Source: JAMQKA01 sp031569985 (GTDB taxonomy: Bacteria > Bacteroidota > Rhodothermia > Balneolales > Balneolaceae). Taken from it: a stretch of 64,000 nt of DNA. The DNA is taken from positions 315,077 to 379,076 of the forward strand of contig NZ_JAMQKA010000001.1 in NCBI RefSeq assembly GCF_031569985.1, in the 5' to 3' direction. Made by a program: the position numbers and the translations under genes. The notes under the pieces are model-generated. The model ran no database searches, was not told the origin of the DNA, and saw only the letters and a list, made by a program, of their open reading frames with translations. Shown here piece by piece: positions 53,288 through 62,980 of this stretch; the stretch's first letter is position 1; each line of letters starts with the position of its first letter.

Positions 53288-54943
53288 TTATTGGTTGATT
53301 GCCAGTATTTGACGATATCGGTTAGCATTTTTGATGACTTCAATCCCCTTCTTAACAAATGGATCAACAAGGACGGAAGCTTCGTGTTTACCGGTCTGGC
53401 CCCGGTACCGAGAAACGAGCTCCAAGTAAAGAATCTCTTTGAGCTCGTCTTTCTGTTCCTGCATATTTTTCTGTTTTTCTTTCTCAAGCGCCTGCTCAAT
53501 CTGAGCCAAACCCTGGCTGACGCCGTTGTCCGTATCAATGCTGGCAAAATGTTCTTCTATCTCATCCAGGTGTTGCTCAGTCTGAGTTTCATAGCTAAAA
53601 TTCTTTTTGCCTAAATATTCCTGGAAATCGGTAAACATCTCGTCAGTTACCCCCTCGGCTTGAAAGGTATCGTGGTTGGCCACATACTGATTTGCAAAAA
53701 AGAAGAAATGACTATTCTGGAACAAGGCGGTCTCAAGTAAACTTGGTGCAGGTTCAGCAACCTGGATATCCGGGGCGATACCCTGCCCGTCATACACCGT
53801 CCGCCCATTCCGGGTTTGAAACGCTTTTCGGGCGGAGTCAGGCTTGTTGATCTGCGAATTGTTTTCGTCATGTGTATAGGTTATCGACTGGATGCTCCGG
53901 CCACTGGGGATATAATATTTTGCCGTTGTGATCTTAAGCGCCGTATTGTACGACAAGGGTCTCACCACCTGTACAAGTCCTTTCCCGAAGCTCTGTTCCC
54001 CGATAATGACAGCTCGGTCAAGGTCCTGCAGCGCACCAGCCACAATTTCAGAAGCGCTGGCACTACCACCGTTCTGCAGAACAACCAACGGCATTTTATC
54101 CAGCATGGCTGGCTCTTCAGTTCGATAAACGCTATTGTGTTCGCTCAGACGCCCCCGGGTTTCTACAACCTTTACGCCGGGCTCTACGAATTTATCTACG
54201 GTTGACACTGCTTCATTCAACAACCCACCGGGATTATTCCGCAGGTCTAGAATCAATCCTTTAAGCTGATTTTTGGATTGCAGTTGTGAAATTGCATTGC
54301 GGACCTCTTCAGCAGTATTCTGTGAAAAACGGCTGAGCAGGATGTATCCTATATCATTTTCCGAACCAACCAGCCCACGGTATGCCACATTCTTAACGTC
54401 AATACGCTGACGGGTTAGTTCAAATTCGAGCTGCTGGTCGTTGCCGTATCGTTCAATCGTAAGGCTAACGGAAGAACTCGGTTCACCCAGCGTCATATTT
54501 TGTACTTCTTCAGCGGAAAGATTTTCAACAGACACCCCGTTGACAGCAACAATGACATCACCGGTTCTTATACCCTTTTGATGAGCGGGGTATCCTTCCA
54601 TAGGTGCAATAACCACAATTCTATCACCGCGAAATCCTACTTCAAGCCCCACTCCGCCATAATTTCCACGAGTAATAATATCGAGCTCCTGGTTTTGAGC
54701 CTCATCGATAAATACTGTATAGGGATCCAGTGTCTCCAGCATCGAACTGATTCCCTTTCGCATCAGCTTCTCGGGATCAACCTCATCTACATAATTGAGG
54801 GACACTTCCCGAAATACCTCGCTGAAAATGGTGAAGTTCTTCTTTATCTGGAAGTACAGGTCAGGTAGCCTGGCGGCTCCGGCTATCATCATAAACAGGA
54901 CTAACGACCCTGTAATAGCCGTAATTTTTAGTTTTTTGTTCAT
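53288..54943 (-). CDS. S41 family C-terminal processing peptidase
   Basis: A 551-residue CtpA-type periplasmic protease. A signal or anchor helix (residues about 6-25) precedes an N-terminal helical part (VSLNYVDEVDPEKLMRKGIS). A PDZ domain (GVGLEVGFRGDRIVVIAPME) and the S41 catalytic core follow, with GLILDLRNNPGGLLNEAV, nucleophile Ser in GGSASASEIVAGALQD and Lys in GEQSFGKGLVQ. The last 150 residues are charged and helical, longer than in E. coli-type CtpA. It sits 23 bases after mltD and probably shares its transcript, consistent with cell-wall hydrolase turnover. Confidence 0.93.
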   Translation of the reverse strand: MNKKLKITAITGSLVLFMMIAGAARLPDLYFQIKKNFTIFSEVFREVSLNYVDEVDPEKLMRKGISSMLETLDPYTVFIDEAQNQELDIITRGNYGGVGLEVGFRGDRIVVIAPMEGYPAHQKGIRTGDVIVAVNGVSVENLSAEEVQNMTLGEPSSSVSLTIERYGNDQQLEFELTRQRIDVKNVAYRGLVGSENDIGYILLSRFSQNTAEEVRNAISQLQSKNQLKGLILDLRNNPGGLLNEAVSTVDKFVEPGVKVVETRGRLSEHNSVYRTEEPAMLDKMPLVVLQNGGSASASEIVAGALQDLDRAVIIGEQSFGKGLVQVVRPLSYNTALKITTAKYYIPSGRSIQSITYTHDENNSQINKPDSARKAFQTRNGRTVYDGQGIAPDIQVAEPAPSLLETALFQNSHFFFFANQYVANHDTFQAEGVTDEMFTDFQEYLGKKNFSYETQTEQHLDEIEEHFASIDTDNGVSQGLAQIEQALEKEKQKNMQEQKDELKEILYLELVSRYRGQTGKHEASVLVDPFVKKGIEVIKNANRYRQILAINQ

Positions 54944-54966
54944 AAACTTGTCAACCTTTGCTAAAT

Positions 54967-56976
54967 CTATTTGATGCGAAGAGTCTGACCAACGTATATC
55001 TGTGATCCCTGGATATTGTTAAGACTCTTAATCTGAGAGACCGATACTCCGAAAGAAGTCGCTATTTCACTTAACGTGTCATTGCGACGAACCGTATATG
55101 TTGATGCAGAACTGGAAGTGGAACTACTGCTCGCTGAAGCATAAAGCTGGGTAACATCTTTACCAGAACGCTGCTCTCTTTCAATGCTCTGCTTCTTCTC
55201 AAATGTCATTGAGTTGATCTGCTCATAATAATCTTCCTTGGACTCCGGTACATATACTGTCAACGTTTGGCCAACACGAATGTAATTGGAAATCCCGTTC
55301 CATCCACGAATTTGCCATGCACGGACGTCATACCATTCAGCAATATGTCCTACCGTATCTCCTTTCTTAACCTTGTAGCTTACTCCGGTGGTGTTATCCG
55401 GTGCTTTGGCGCGCGACCTCGAACTTGAGGAGCTACTGCTACTACTCCGTGGCTGATGCGTCGGCCGATTTACGGCAAGTTTTTCGTTGCTGCCGGGAGC
55501 CAACGGCACCACTAGCTTTTGGCCAGGGTAGATAACATTTGAGAGATTTTCGTTGGTCTCATACAGCGCCCGAACTGAAGTGCCGTATTTACGGGCAATA
55601 TATCCCAGCGTCTCGCCACGCTGCACAGTGTGCATCGCAATATTTCGACTGCGATCCGCCTTGTCAATCTGTTCGTAGTTTTCAAGAAATTCCTCTTTGG
55701 TACCCACGGGGAGCTTCAGCGAATATTTGCTGCCTGGGGGCGTGGCCCAGCGTAACAGCTCTGGGTTGTATTCTTTAAGTTCTTCAGTTGTGATGGAAGC
55801 GGCTTTGGCCAGCTCATCCAGCGGCATCAGCGGATCCACCTCTACGGTTTCATAGTCATACGCCGTGCCCTCATAGTTTTTCTGGAAACCAAACTCGACG
55901 GGATTGTGTGCAACCATCGTTGCGGCGATAAACCCGGGTACATAGCCCCGTGTTTCCCGCGGCAGGTAATCATAAGCAGCCCAGTAATCCTCTACACCGC
56001 CGGCGGCACGAATAGCACGCTTTAATCCACGCGGACTGATGTTGTAATTGGCCATCGCCAGATGCCAGTCGCCCCAGATATTGTAGAGGTCCACCAAGTG
56101 ACGCGCCGCGGCACGAGTCGCTTTTTCAGGATCTCTCCGCTCGTCCACCCAGAAATTTACCTCAAGTCCATACATGGAACCGGTAGCCCGGATAAACTGC
56201 CACATCCCCACCGCTGCAGCCCAGCTTCGCGCTCGGGGATTCAAACCACTTTCAATCATGGAAAGGTGAATCAGCTCTTCCGGTGCCCCCTCTTCTTTAA
56301 AAATCTCCCGCATCATGGGGAAGTATTTCTCCGAACGTTGCAGCCATTTTTCCATCACCTCGGGACGCCGCATGGTATAATACATCAAGTGCCGGTTAAC
56401 CTGTCGGTTTTGCAGCAACGGAACTTCTGTCTTGTTCATTGTAATATTTTCGGGAAGCACATAACCCTCTTTCATCCAGTCTGAATTTTCTGAGAATAGC
56501 TCCTCCTGGATTTCAAAAATTTCACCCTCCACCTCGTTTACCGGGTCCTGGATTCCGTAAAACTCGCGATATTCAGTCATCACTGAACGGTAAAGCTCAT
56601 TAAAACGCTGGTTAGACTGCACTTCCGGGAATTCATCCAGCAGCGACTGAATAGAAGAAAGAGCGTTGGTAATATTTTTTTCCGCATCAACCGGATCGTT
56701 ATTTATCTGAGCCTCGATAGCATTGACATGCAAGCGGTAAATGCCGGCAATTCGATTTAAAATTTCTTTTTGAAACTCATCAAGTTTTTTGACATCGGGC
56801 TCACTTGAATCAGAGAAATCAAGTTTTGAGGGGAGCATCGGGTTGTTGTAGGGAAGCAACTTTTTTTCGATTGGGATCTCCTGCAGTTCCGCAGCCGAAT
56901 CCTGCCCTTGTACCTCTGTACTAAAAATGCCAACAATTAAAAAGATGATTAATAGATTAAAGTACCGTTTCTGCAT
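54967..56976 (-). CDS. mltD: MltD-like membrane-bound lytic transglycosylase with LysM repeats
   Basis: A 669-residue periplasmic or outer-membrane peptidoglycan hydrolase. A signal peptide (cut near EVQGQ) is followed by a helical region, then the SLT catalytic domain with Glu in LSMIESGLNPRARSWAAAVG and MWQFIRATGSMYGLEVNFWV. Three LysM domains follow at about residues 460-505 (HTVQRGETLGYIARKYGTSV), 545-590 (YKVKKGDTVGHIAEWYDVRA) and 625-669 (YTVRRNDTLSEIATSFGVSV), separated by Ser-rich linkers. It cleaves glycan strands to 1,6-anhydro products. Start ATG 56974-56976. Confidence 0.93.
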   Translation of the reverse strand: MQKRYFNLLIIFLIVGIFSTEVQGQDSAAELQEIPIEKKLLPYNNPMLPSKLDFSDSSEPDVKKLDEFQKEILNRIAGIYRLHVNAIEAQINNDPVDAEKNITNALSSIQSLLDEFPEVQSNQRFNELYRSVMTEYREFYGIQDPVNEVEGEIFEIQEELFSENSDWMKEGYVLPENITMNKTEVPLLQNRQVNRHLMYYTMRRPEVMEKWLQRSEKYFPMMREIFKEEGAPEELIHLSMIESGLNPRARSWAAAVGMWQFIRATGSMYGLEVNFWVDERRDPEKATRAAARHLVDLYNIWGDWHLAMANYNISPRGLKRAIRAAGGVEDYWAAYDYLPRETRGYVPGFIAATMVAHNPVEFGFQKNYEGTAYDYETVEVDPLMPLDELAKAASITTEELKEYNPELLRWATPPGSKYSLKLPVGTKEEFLENYEQIDKADRSRNIAMHTVQRGETLGYIARKYGTSVRALYETNENLSNVIYPGQKLVVPLAPGSNEKLAVNRPTHQPRSSSSSSSSSRSRAKAPDNTTGVSYKVKKGDTVGHIAEWYDVRAWQIRGWNGISNYIRVGQTLTVYVPESKEDYYEQINSMTFEKKQSIEREQRSGKDVTQLYASASSSSTSSSASTYTVRRNDTLSEIATSFGVSVSQIKSLNNIQGSQIYVGQTLRIK

Positions 56977-57124
56977 GCCTAACCGAATTTATTGATCTTT
57001 TTAGGTAAACTTAATTTCAATCTAGAAGAAAAATTATTAAAACCGAATTTAAATTAAACATATCCACCCTATTTACACAACAAATTATGTGTAGAAATAA
57101 CTTCTGTCTAACACTATTCAACAA

Positions 57125-58801
57125 TTACTGGTGATTCGTCCATTGCTGTACGATGGGCCAGCGCCGCCCACTTCCAAACGCTTTCGTTGATACCTTCAAC
57201 CCTGGGGTCGCCTGGAATCGTTTAAACTCGTTGTAATCGACCTTTTTGATAAGCCGTTTTACCGTATCATAATCAAATCCCTCGTCTGCAATCTGTTCGG
57301 CCGACAGCTGCTTCTCTATATATCGATAGAGAATCGGATCTAGCATGTCGTATTCCGGTAAACTGTCAGAATCTTTTTGATCCGGTCGCAATTCTGCACT
57401 GGGCGGTTTTTCGATAACCGATTGGGGAATCACTTCCCTCCTGTAATGATGTCTATTCAACCATCGGGCCATCTCATAAACCTCTGTTTTATATACATCA
57501 TTGATTACTCCCAGCCCACCGTTCATATCGCCATAAAGCGTACAATAGCCGGTTGCCATCTCTGATTTATTGCCGGTATTCAGCAGCATATAACCAAACT
57601 TGTTGGCGATCGCCATCAGCAGCATGCCCCTGATGCGGCTTTGCAGATTCTCTTCGGCCACGCCAAACTCCGTTCCTTCGAACAAGGGATGCAGCGTATC
57701 CTGGAATTCATCGTAAATATTCTTGATGGAAAGGCTGTGAATCTCGATACCCAGGTTCTCCGCGAGCTTCTCAGAGTCACTTATACTTCCCCGGGAGGAA
57801 AACTCTGATGGCATGGTAACTCCAATCACATTTCCCGGCCCCAGCGCTTCTGCCGCAACACAGGCTACCATTGTGGAATCGATACCGCCACTCAGGCCAA
57901 GGACCACTTTGTCAGCGATTCCGGTTTTTCGCAGGTAATCCCGGAGTCCAAAGGCCAACCCCCTGAAAATCCCCTCGGATTTGGGAAGAATGGATGCCGG
58001 TGGAGAACCAATATTTTGGAGACAGCCTGTTCCCGGATCCCATTCGGTGTCGATATACCCCTCCTCAAAAATAGGACTGCGGGCCACAATTTCAGCCGCA
58101 TTGTCAATCACCATTGAATCCCCGTCAAAAATCAGTTCCGTATTTGCGCCCACCTGGTTGCAGTAGAACAGCGGCATCTCCAGGTTCCGGGTATGATCAC
58201 GGAGCATCTTTTCCCGGTTTTCGGGCTTGGTCTTTGTGAACGGGGATGCTGAAATGTTGATAATTGCTTCAGCTCCACGTTTTGCCAACTCTTCGGCCGG
58301 GTTCTTCCGGTAGGTGTGATACTGTATATCATTTTCATTATACCAGATATCCTCGCAGATGGTAATACCCAGCTTTACACCTGCTATTTCTACACATTCA
58401 AAGTTATCATTGGGCTCAAAATAACGCAGTTCATCAAATACGTCGTAGGTGGGAAGCAGGGTTTTATTGACCTGCGCCAACTCTTCCCCACCTTGTGCTA
58501 TCAACGCGGCATTCACACACTGCCGGCCAAAACGCAGTTCTTCATTGGGTCTGATCGTGCCAAACATCACTGCGGTAATGCCCGTGGCTTCAATAATCTC
58601 TTCGTTTGCTTTGTAGATAGCCTGGCGAAAGGTATCACGTTCCAGCAGGTCCATCGGAGGATATCCACAAACGGTTAGTTCAGGCAATACCAACAGGTCT
58701 ATATTGTCAGCCTCCGCCTGCTGGATGGCCTGTAAGATAGATCGAACGTTATTTTTCAGATCGCCTATCGTCTGGTTTAACTGGTGAAGACGTATTTTCA
58801 T
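57125..58801 (-). CDS. nadE: Glutamine-dependent NAD+ synthetase
   Basis: A 558-residue two-domain enzyme that amidates nicotinate adenine dinucleotide to NAD+ with glutamine. The N-terminal nitrilase-like glutaminase has Glu in LLVLPELTVCGYPPMDLLER, Lys in VNKTLLPTYDVFDE and Cys in GITICEDIWYNEND. The C-terminal synthetase has the PP-loop LGLSGGIDSTMVACVAAEAL and NTGNKSEMATGYCTLYGDMN. I use ATG 58799-58801 (MKIRLHQLNQTIGDL); a 26-codon upstream extension of the frame has no family similarity. Confidence 0.95.
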   Translation of the reverse strand: MKIRLHQLNQTIGDLKNNVRSILQAIQQAEADNIDLLVLPELTVCGYPPMDLLERDTFRQAIYKANEEIIEATGITAVMFGTIRPNEELRFGRQCVNAALIAQGGEELAQVNKTLLPTYDVFDELRYFEPNDNFECVEIAGVKLGITICEDIWYNENDIQYHTYRKNPAEELAKRGAEAIINISASPFTKTKPENREKMLRDHTRNLEMPLFYCNQVGANTELIFDGDSMVIDNAAEIVARSPIFEEGYIDTEWDPGTGCLQNIGSPPASILPKSEGIFRGLAFGLRDYLRKTGIADKVVLGLSGGIDSTMVACVAAEALGPGNVIGVTMPSEFSSRGSISDSEKLAENLGIEIHSLSIKNIYDEFQDTLHPLFEGTEFGVAEENLQSRIRGMLLMAIANKFGYMLLNTGNKSEMATGYCTLYGDMNGGLGVINDVYKTEVYEMARWLNRHHYRREVIPQSVIEKPPSAELRPDQKDSDSLPEYDMLDPILYRYIEKQLSAEQIADEGFDYDTVKRLIKKVDYNEFKRFQATPGLKVSTKAFGSGRRWPIVQQWTNHQ

Positions 58802-58975
58802 GGTAACAAGCTCTGAAAAGAGTCGCTTCTTAATTATTTTCAAAAAGATTAATAAACAACGTGCGCTACAGGGGAACATCTGTTAGTAGACCACCCAAAT
58901 CCCCTAAAAAAATAAGGCTTCAAATGAACCCGTTAATGTATAACAATGATTTCTCTATGAAAAACAGATCTTTGT

Positions 58976-59446
58976 TTATTTTCCAGAGAACGAAATCCCC
59001 TTCTTACCCTCCTTCTGCTCACGCAAAAATTGCGTATAAAGGTATTCAGGCATAATTGGATAGGAACTAAACTCTTCCAATTCAATGAATTTAAGTTTCT
59101 GCAAGAGTTGACTATCGGACGTGTGTTCAGGGTCGTTTCCAAGCGCAAGTTCTCCACCTGCAGCTGTAACTTCAAAATAGAACTCCACGGCGTGAAAGGG
59201 TGGATTCAAAAACTCATTGATGTGCCGTAGTGCCCCCACCTCAATACGCAAACCGGTTTCCTCACGAAACTCTCGTGCCAGGCATGCCTCCATTGTTTCA
59301 CCATACTTCAAGCCGCCACCTGGTGGCATCCAGATACCGCTGTCGGTGACCGGAGAGCGCAATTTGACCATAAGCATGGCCTCATCATCAATCAACAGCC
59401 CGTTTACCCGGATGCGCAATCGTTCTCTGTAAGTCGATTCGGGCAT
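58976..59446 (-). CDS. NUDIX hydrolase
   Basis: About 156 residues. The NUDIX box GX5EX7REUXEEXGU is intact in GGLKYGETMEACLAREF followed by REETGLRI. The start at ATG 59444-59446 follows the pyrG stop by one base, so it is coupled to pyrG. The substrate, some nucleoside diphosphate derivative or other X-linked diphosphate, cannot be told from sequence. The WMPPGG stretch before the box is typical of MutT-like members. A house-cleaning role next to CTP synthase is plausible. Confidence 0.85.
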   Translation of the reverse strand: MPESTYRERLRIRVNGLLIDDEAMLMVKLRSPVTDSGIWMPPGGGLKYGETMEACLAREFREETGLRIEVGALRHINEFLNPPFHAVEFYFEVTAAGGELALGNDPEHTSDSQLLQKLKFIELEEFSSYPIMPEYLYTQFLREQKEGKKGISFSGK

Positions 59447-59447
59447 A

Positions 59448-61100
59448 TCAGCCAACGACCACCTGTTTCCCATTCATGGGTACACTCAAATCGTGTTCCT
59501 TAGCATGTTCCAGGCTGGCCTTGACGAAATCAACAAAAAGCGGCTGGGGATTATTGACAGTACTGGTCAATTCTGGATGGAACTGCACGCCCACGAACCA
59601 GGGATGATCCTCAAGTTCAATAATCTCCACGAGGTCGCGGTGTGGATTCAAGCCCGCAAGTTTCATCCCGTTCTCAATCAGTTTATAGCGCAGATTGTTG
59701 TTGACCTCATAGCGATGACGATGGCGCTCCTGCACAAAATCATTCCCATACGCTTCATACGTTTTTGTGCCCTCCTTAATCTTACAGTCATAGAGTCCGA
59801 GGCGCATGGTGCCACCTTTGTCTTCAATCTCCTTCTGTTCCGGCATCAGGTCGATGATCGGATATTCACAATCCTCATCAAACTCTGTGCTGTTCGCATC
59901 CTCCCAGCCACAGATATTTCGTGCGTATTCGATAACGGCACATTGCATGCCAAGGCAGATTCCAAAAAACGGGATGTCATTTTCACGGGCATATTTTATC
60001 GATGCCAGCTTGCCATCGATGCCCCGACCGCCAAATCCAGGGGCTACGAGAATACCCGACACATCCTTCATCTTATCGGCAATATTTTCGTTGTTCAGGT
60101 CGTCCGACTGCACCCACACAATATCAACCTTGCAATCGTTAACCGCACCGCTGTGAATAAAAGCCTCAACAATCGATTTATAGGCGTCGTGATGCTCGAC
60201 ATACTTCCCAACCAGTGCAATCTTAATTTCGGATGACGGATTTCTGACCGCCTCCACGAACCCGATCCAGCGATCCAGATCCGGCTCATTTGTATCAAGC
60301 TCAAGCTTATTAATCACGCGCGAATCGAGCCCCTCTTTCTGCATCAACAGTGGCACTTCATAAATGCTGGGCGCATCAATAGATTCGATAACATCTTCGA
60401 TCTCAACGTTACAGAACTGCGCAATCTTCCGACGGATACTCTGGTCGAGATGATGCTCGGACCGTGCCACGATAATATCGGGTTGCAATCCGCTTTCAGA
60501 GAGCGTTTTAACGGAGTGCTGCGTCGGCTTGGTCTTCAGCTCACGCGCTGCAGAAAGATATGGGACCAGCGTCAGATGAATGGAGAGTGTATTTTTCCGC
60601 CCCACATCGTAGCGCAGTTGCCGGACCGCCTCAATGTAAGGCAAGCTCTCGATGTCACCCACGGTACCTCCTATCTCGGCGATCACCACATCATAATCCC
60701 CGGATTCGCCAAGCTGCAGCACATGCGACTTAATCTCATCGGTAATGTGCGGAATCACCTGCACAGTTTTGCCCAGGTAAGCCCCTTGACGCTCTTTGGT
60801 GATCACGTCGTTATAAATGCGACCGGTGGTCACATTGTTTTCCTGTGAAGTCTTGATATCGAGAAACCGTTCGTAGTGCCCGAGATCGAGATCCGTTTCC
60901 GCCCCGTCATCGGTTACATAGACCTCCCCGTGTTCGTAGGGATTCATAGTGCCGGGATCCACATTAATGTATGGATCCAGTTTTTGGATGGTCACTTTAA
61001 GGCCGCGTGCAACGAGAAGTCGGCCCAGTGATGCGCAGATAATACCTTTTCCTAAAGAAGACGTAACACCGCCGGTGATAAAAATATATTTGGTCGCCAT
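59448..61100 (-). CDS. pyrG: CTP synthase
   Basis: A 550-residue enzyme converting UTP to CTP with glutamine or ammonia. The N-terminal amidoligase domain starts YIFITGGVTSSLGKGIICAS with the P-loop, then YINVDPGTMNPYEHGEVYVT and DLDLGHYERFL. The C-terminal class I glutaminase has Cys in FFGICLGMQCAVIEYARN, His/Glu in GVQFHPELTST. I start at ATG 61098-61100 (MATKYIFITGG); 19 upstream codons are probably leader. 219 bases of non-coding DNA precede it. Confidence 0.97.
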   Translation of the reverse strand: MATKYIFITGGVTSSLGKGIICASLGRLLVARGLKVTIQKLDPYINVDPGTMNPYEHGEVYVTDDGAETDLDLGHYERFLDIKTSQENNVTTGRIYNDVITKERQGAYLGKTVQVIPHITDEIKSHVLQLGESGDYDVVIAEIGGTVGDIESLPYIEAVRQLRYDVGRKNTLSIHLTLVPYLSAARELKTKPTQHSVKTLSESGLQPDIIVARSEHHLDQSIRRKIAQFCNVEIEDVIESIDAPSIYEVPLLMQKEGLDSRVINKLELDTNEPDLDRWIGFVEAVRNPSSEIKIALVGKYVEHHDAYKSIVEAFIHSGAVNDCKVDIVWVQSDDLNNENIADKMKDVSGILVAPGFGGRGIDGKLASIKYARENDIPFFGICLGMQCAVIEYARNICGWEDANSTEFDEDCEYPIIDLMPEQKEIEDKGGTMRLGLYDCKIKEGTKTYEAYGNDFVQERHRHRYEVNNNLRYKLIENGMKLAGLNPHRDLVEIIELEDHPWFVGVQFHPELTSTVNNPQPLFVDFVKASLEHAKEHDLSVPMNGKQVVVG

Positions 61101-61319
61101 TGTGTGCTGACTGTTGAGTTGAGGGTTATGGAAAAATAGAACCTTTCCACTCAGCATTCAAACTGTAATAGAGAATTTTTCGGGAAATTTCTGAAAGAGG
61201 ATGTAACGTGAAAAGTCAGGTCCTATTATTTCAGAAACTGCCATTAGAATACCACTTGCTTCCCGCCGCTGTTGTGGATAGCAGGCCGTAATCAGTCAGT
61301 GGGTTCTTTTTACCAGGGA

Positions 61320-62183
61320 CTATTTCTCCCTAACCTTCTCAGCTACCTGCCTGAGCAGATCCGGTTTGTCTGAAAAAATGCCGGATACACCAAGCTGAAC
61401 CAACTTTTTCATTCTTCGTTTTTGGTTCACAGTGTAAACGAACACCGGTATGCTGTTGAGCCGGATATCCCGCAGGCGTTTACGATTTAGCTGCTGATAG
61501 CTGCAATTAAAAGCATCGGCTTTGTATTGTGAGACGAGCTGGGACGGCAGCAGCTTGTTCGAACTTCGGTTGTTGTAGAGAAGAGCTGCCGGAATGGAGG
61601 GATCAAGCTGTTTAAGATGTGTAATAGCCCGGTAGTCAAAGCTGGAAAACAGCACGTGATCCTGCATGCCGTACTCCTTTACCAGTGCCAGGGATTTCTC
61701 CTCGACGCCGCCTTTAACCTCATCCGAAACGGCCTCAGTTTTAATCTCAATGTTGAGGGCAATTTTTCCCCTGGCAAAGGCCAGCACCTGCTCGAGTGTG
61801 GGTATCTTTTCACCGGCAAATTCCTTACTGAACCAAGAGCCCGCATCCAGTTGTTTCAGCTCATCCAGAGTGTAGTCACTGAGCTCGCCACTACCGTTCG
61901 TATGATCCTCGAGAACCGCATCGTGAAAAACAACGGGAACGCCATCCTTGCTGAGCATCACATCCAACTCGATCATCTCAGCATTCATCTCCAGCGCCCC
62001 TTTAAACGCGGCCATCGTATTTTCTGGAAAATAAGCACTGGCACCGCGGTGGGCTATCACAACAAAATCGTCTCCATCATCATTAAAAAGAGTCGGTAAC
62101 ATATAATCAGGGGAATAAGATTGCTGGGATGAGCAGGGAATGGTTAATGCCATCCATATGATGAATATCAAAAATCTACTCAT
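61320..62183 (-). CDS. Glycerophosphodiester phosphodiesterase
   Basis: A 287-residue GDPD family protein with a short signal or anchor (FLIFIIWMALTIPCSSQ), so periplasmic; a Cys at the end of the hydrophobic part could be lipidated. Catalytic and metal residues are in VIAHRGASAYFPENTMAAF, MIELDVMLSKDGVPVVFHD and LNIEIKTE. VFVYTVNQKRRMKKLVQLGV and GIFSDKPDLL form the end. It hydrolyses glycerophosphodiesters to glycerol-3-phosphate and an alcohol. Its start overlaps the preceding small membrane gene by eight bases. Confidence 0.92.
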   Translation of the reverse strand: MSRFLIFIIWMALTIPCSSQQSYSPDYMLPTLFNDDGDDFVVIAHRGASAYFPENTMAAFKGALEMNAEMIELDVMLSKDGVPVVFHDAVLEDHTNGSGELSDYTLDELKQLDAGSWFSKEFAGEKIPTLEQVLAFARGKIALNIEIKTEAVSDEVKGGVEEKSLALVKEYGMQDHVLFSSFDYRAITHLKQLDPSIPAALLYNNRSSNKLLPSQLVSQYKADAFNCSYQQLNRKRLRDIRLNSIPVFVYTVNQKRRMKKLVQLGVSGIFSDKPDLLRQVAEKVREK

Positions 62184-62502
62184 GGCCCTTTCGCTTCAAA
62201 TAACCGATTAGCGATTTTATCTGCTTTTTTTGATAAAAAATCAGGACCACATTAATCCCGAAAACAGCCATGATTATGATAAAAAAAGTTTGACTGAGCT
62301 GCGTAATACCGTAATAAAAGGAATACCCAAACAGGAGAACAGCAGCTATATTAATTAATAGATGAAACCATTTGTTGCGATCCCTCTTTTCCAACAACTC
62401 AATTTGTTCGCCAGGCGGCAACTCCGTCTGATTTTTTTTAAGATGAATATTGAGATATGATTCGTACTTTTGCTTCTGTTCTTCGGAGATTTCTTGCTCC
62501 AT
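62176..62502 (-). CDS. Small two-helix membrane protein, unknown function
   Basis: A 108-residue protein of unrecognised family. A charged cytoplasmic N-terminus of about 45 residues (LKKNQTELPPGEQIELLEKR) is followed by two hydrophobic helices (about 46-65 and 71-90), then a short basic tail (QKKQIKSLIGYLKRKGHE). It starts three bases after the stop of another small membrane gene and overlaps the phosphodiesterase gene. The three form one leftward operon. No functional motif. Confidence 0.6.
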   Translation of the reverse strand: MEQEISEEQKQKYESYLNIHLKKNQTELPPGEQIELLEKRDRNKWFHLLINIAAVLLFGYSFYYGITQLSQTFFIIIMAVFGINVVLIFYQKKQIKSLIGYLKRKGHE

Positions 62503-62505
62503 AAA

Positions 62506-62850
62506 TCAGTTTTGCGCATTCATAATTCGACGCGTGGCATCCTGGATCAGTTGTTCTGCACTGTGATTTCTGTGCAGCAGATGATATAACAGGAAAACTC
62601 CGACCGTACAGGCCAGGCTACCGATCAAACACATTAAATTTGAAAACCAAAGTGGTTCCATGAAGCCTGTTATACTTGCAAAGACAACCCCGACTCCCAA
62701 GACAATTTCAAGAATTGCAGATATAAAAATGAGGGTGGTAGGGGCGTGTGCCTGTTCGAAAAAATTGGATAGTTTGGAGTGATTTGGATGTACTATACCT
62801 GAAGAATCCGGTGAAGCAAAATGTCCCTTGTTTTTATGTTCTAAGTCCAT
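62506..62850 (-). CDS. Small two-helix membrane protein, unknown function
   Basis: A 114-residue protein. A polar, His-containing N-terminus of about 38 residues (HKNKGHFASPDSSGIVHPNH) precedes two hydrophobic helices (about 40-62 and 70-92) and a tail ending LIQDATRRIMNAQN. It is first in the operon with the other small membrane protein and the glycerophosphodiesterase. I do not recognise a family. Composition and length suit an accessory inner-membrane protein. Confidence 0.6.
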   Translation of the reverse strand: MDLEHKNKGHFASPDSSGIVHPNHSKLSNFFEQAHAPTTLIFISAILEIVLGVGVVFASITGFMEPLWFSNLMCLIGSLACTVGVFLLYHLLHRNHSAEQLIQDATRRIMNAQN

Positions 62851-62980
62851 AGCGTTATTCCTTATTTTAAAAAAGGTGGGGATACTACCTATGGCAACTG
62901 GTCCCTACAGCTGCCAATTTTCTTATTCCCACTTATAAGTTAATCGAAATAGATTATTTTTCAATCTCTTTATTTGATTT

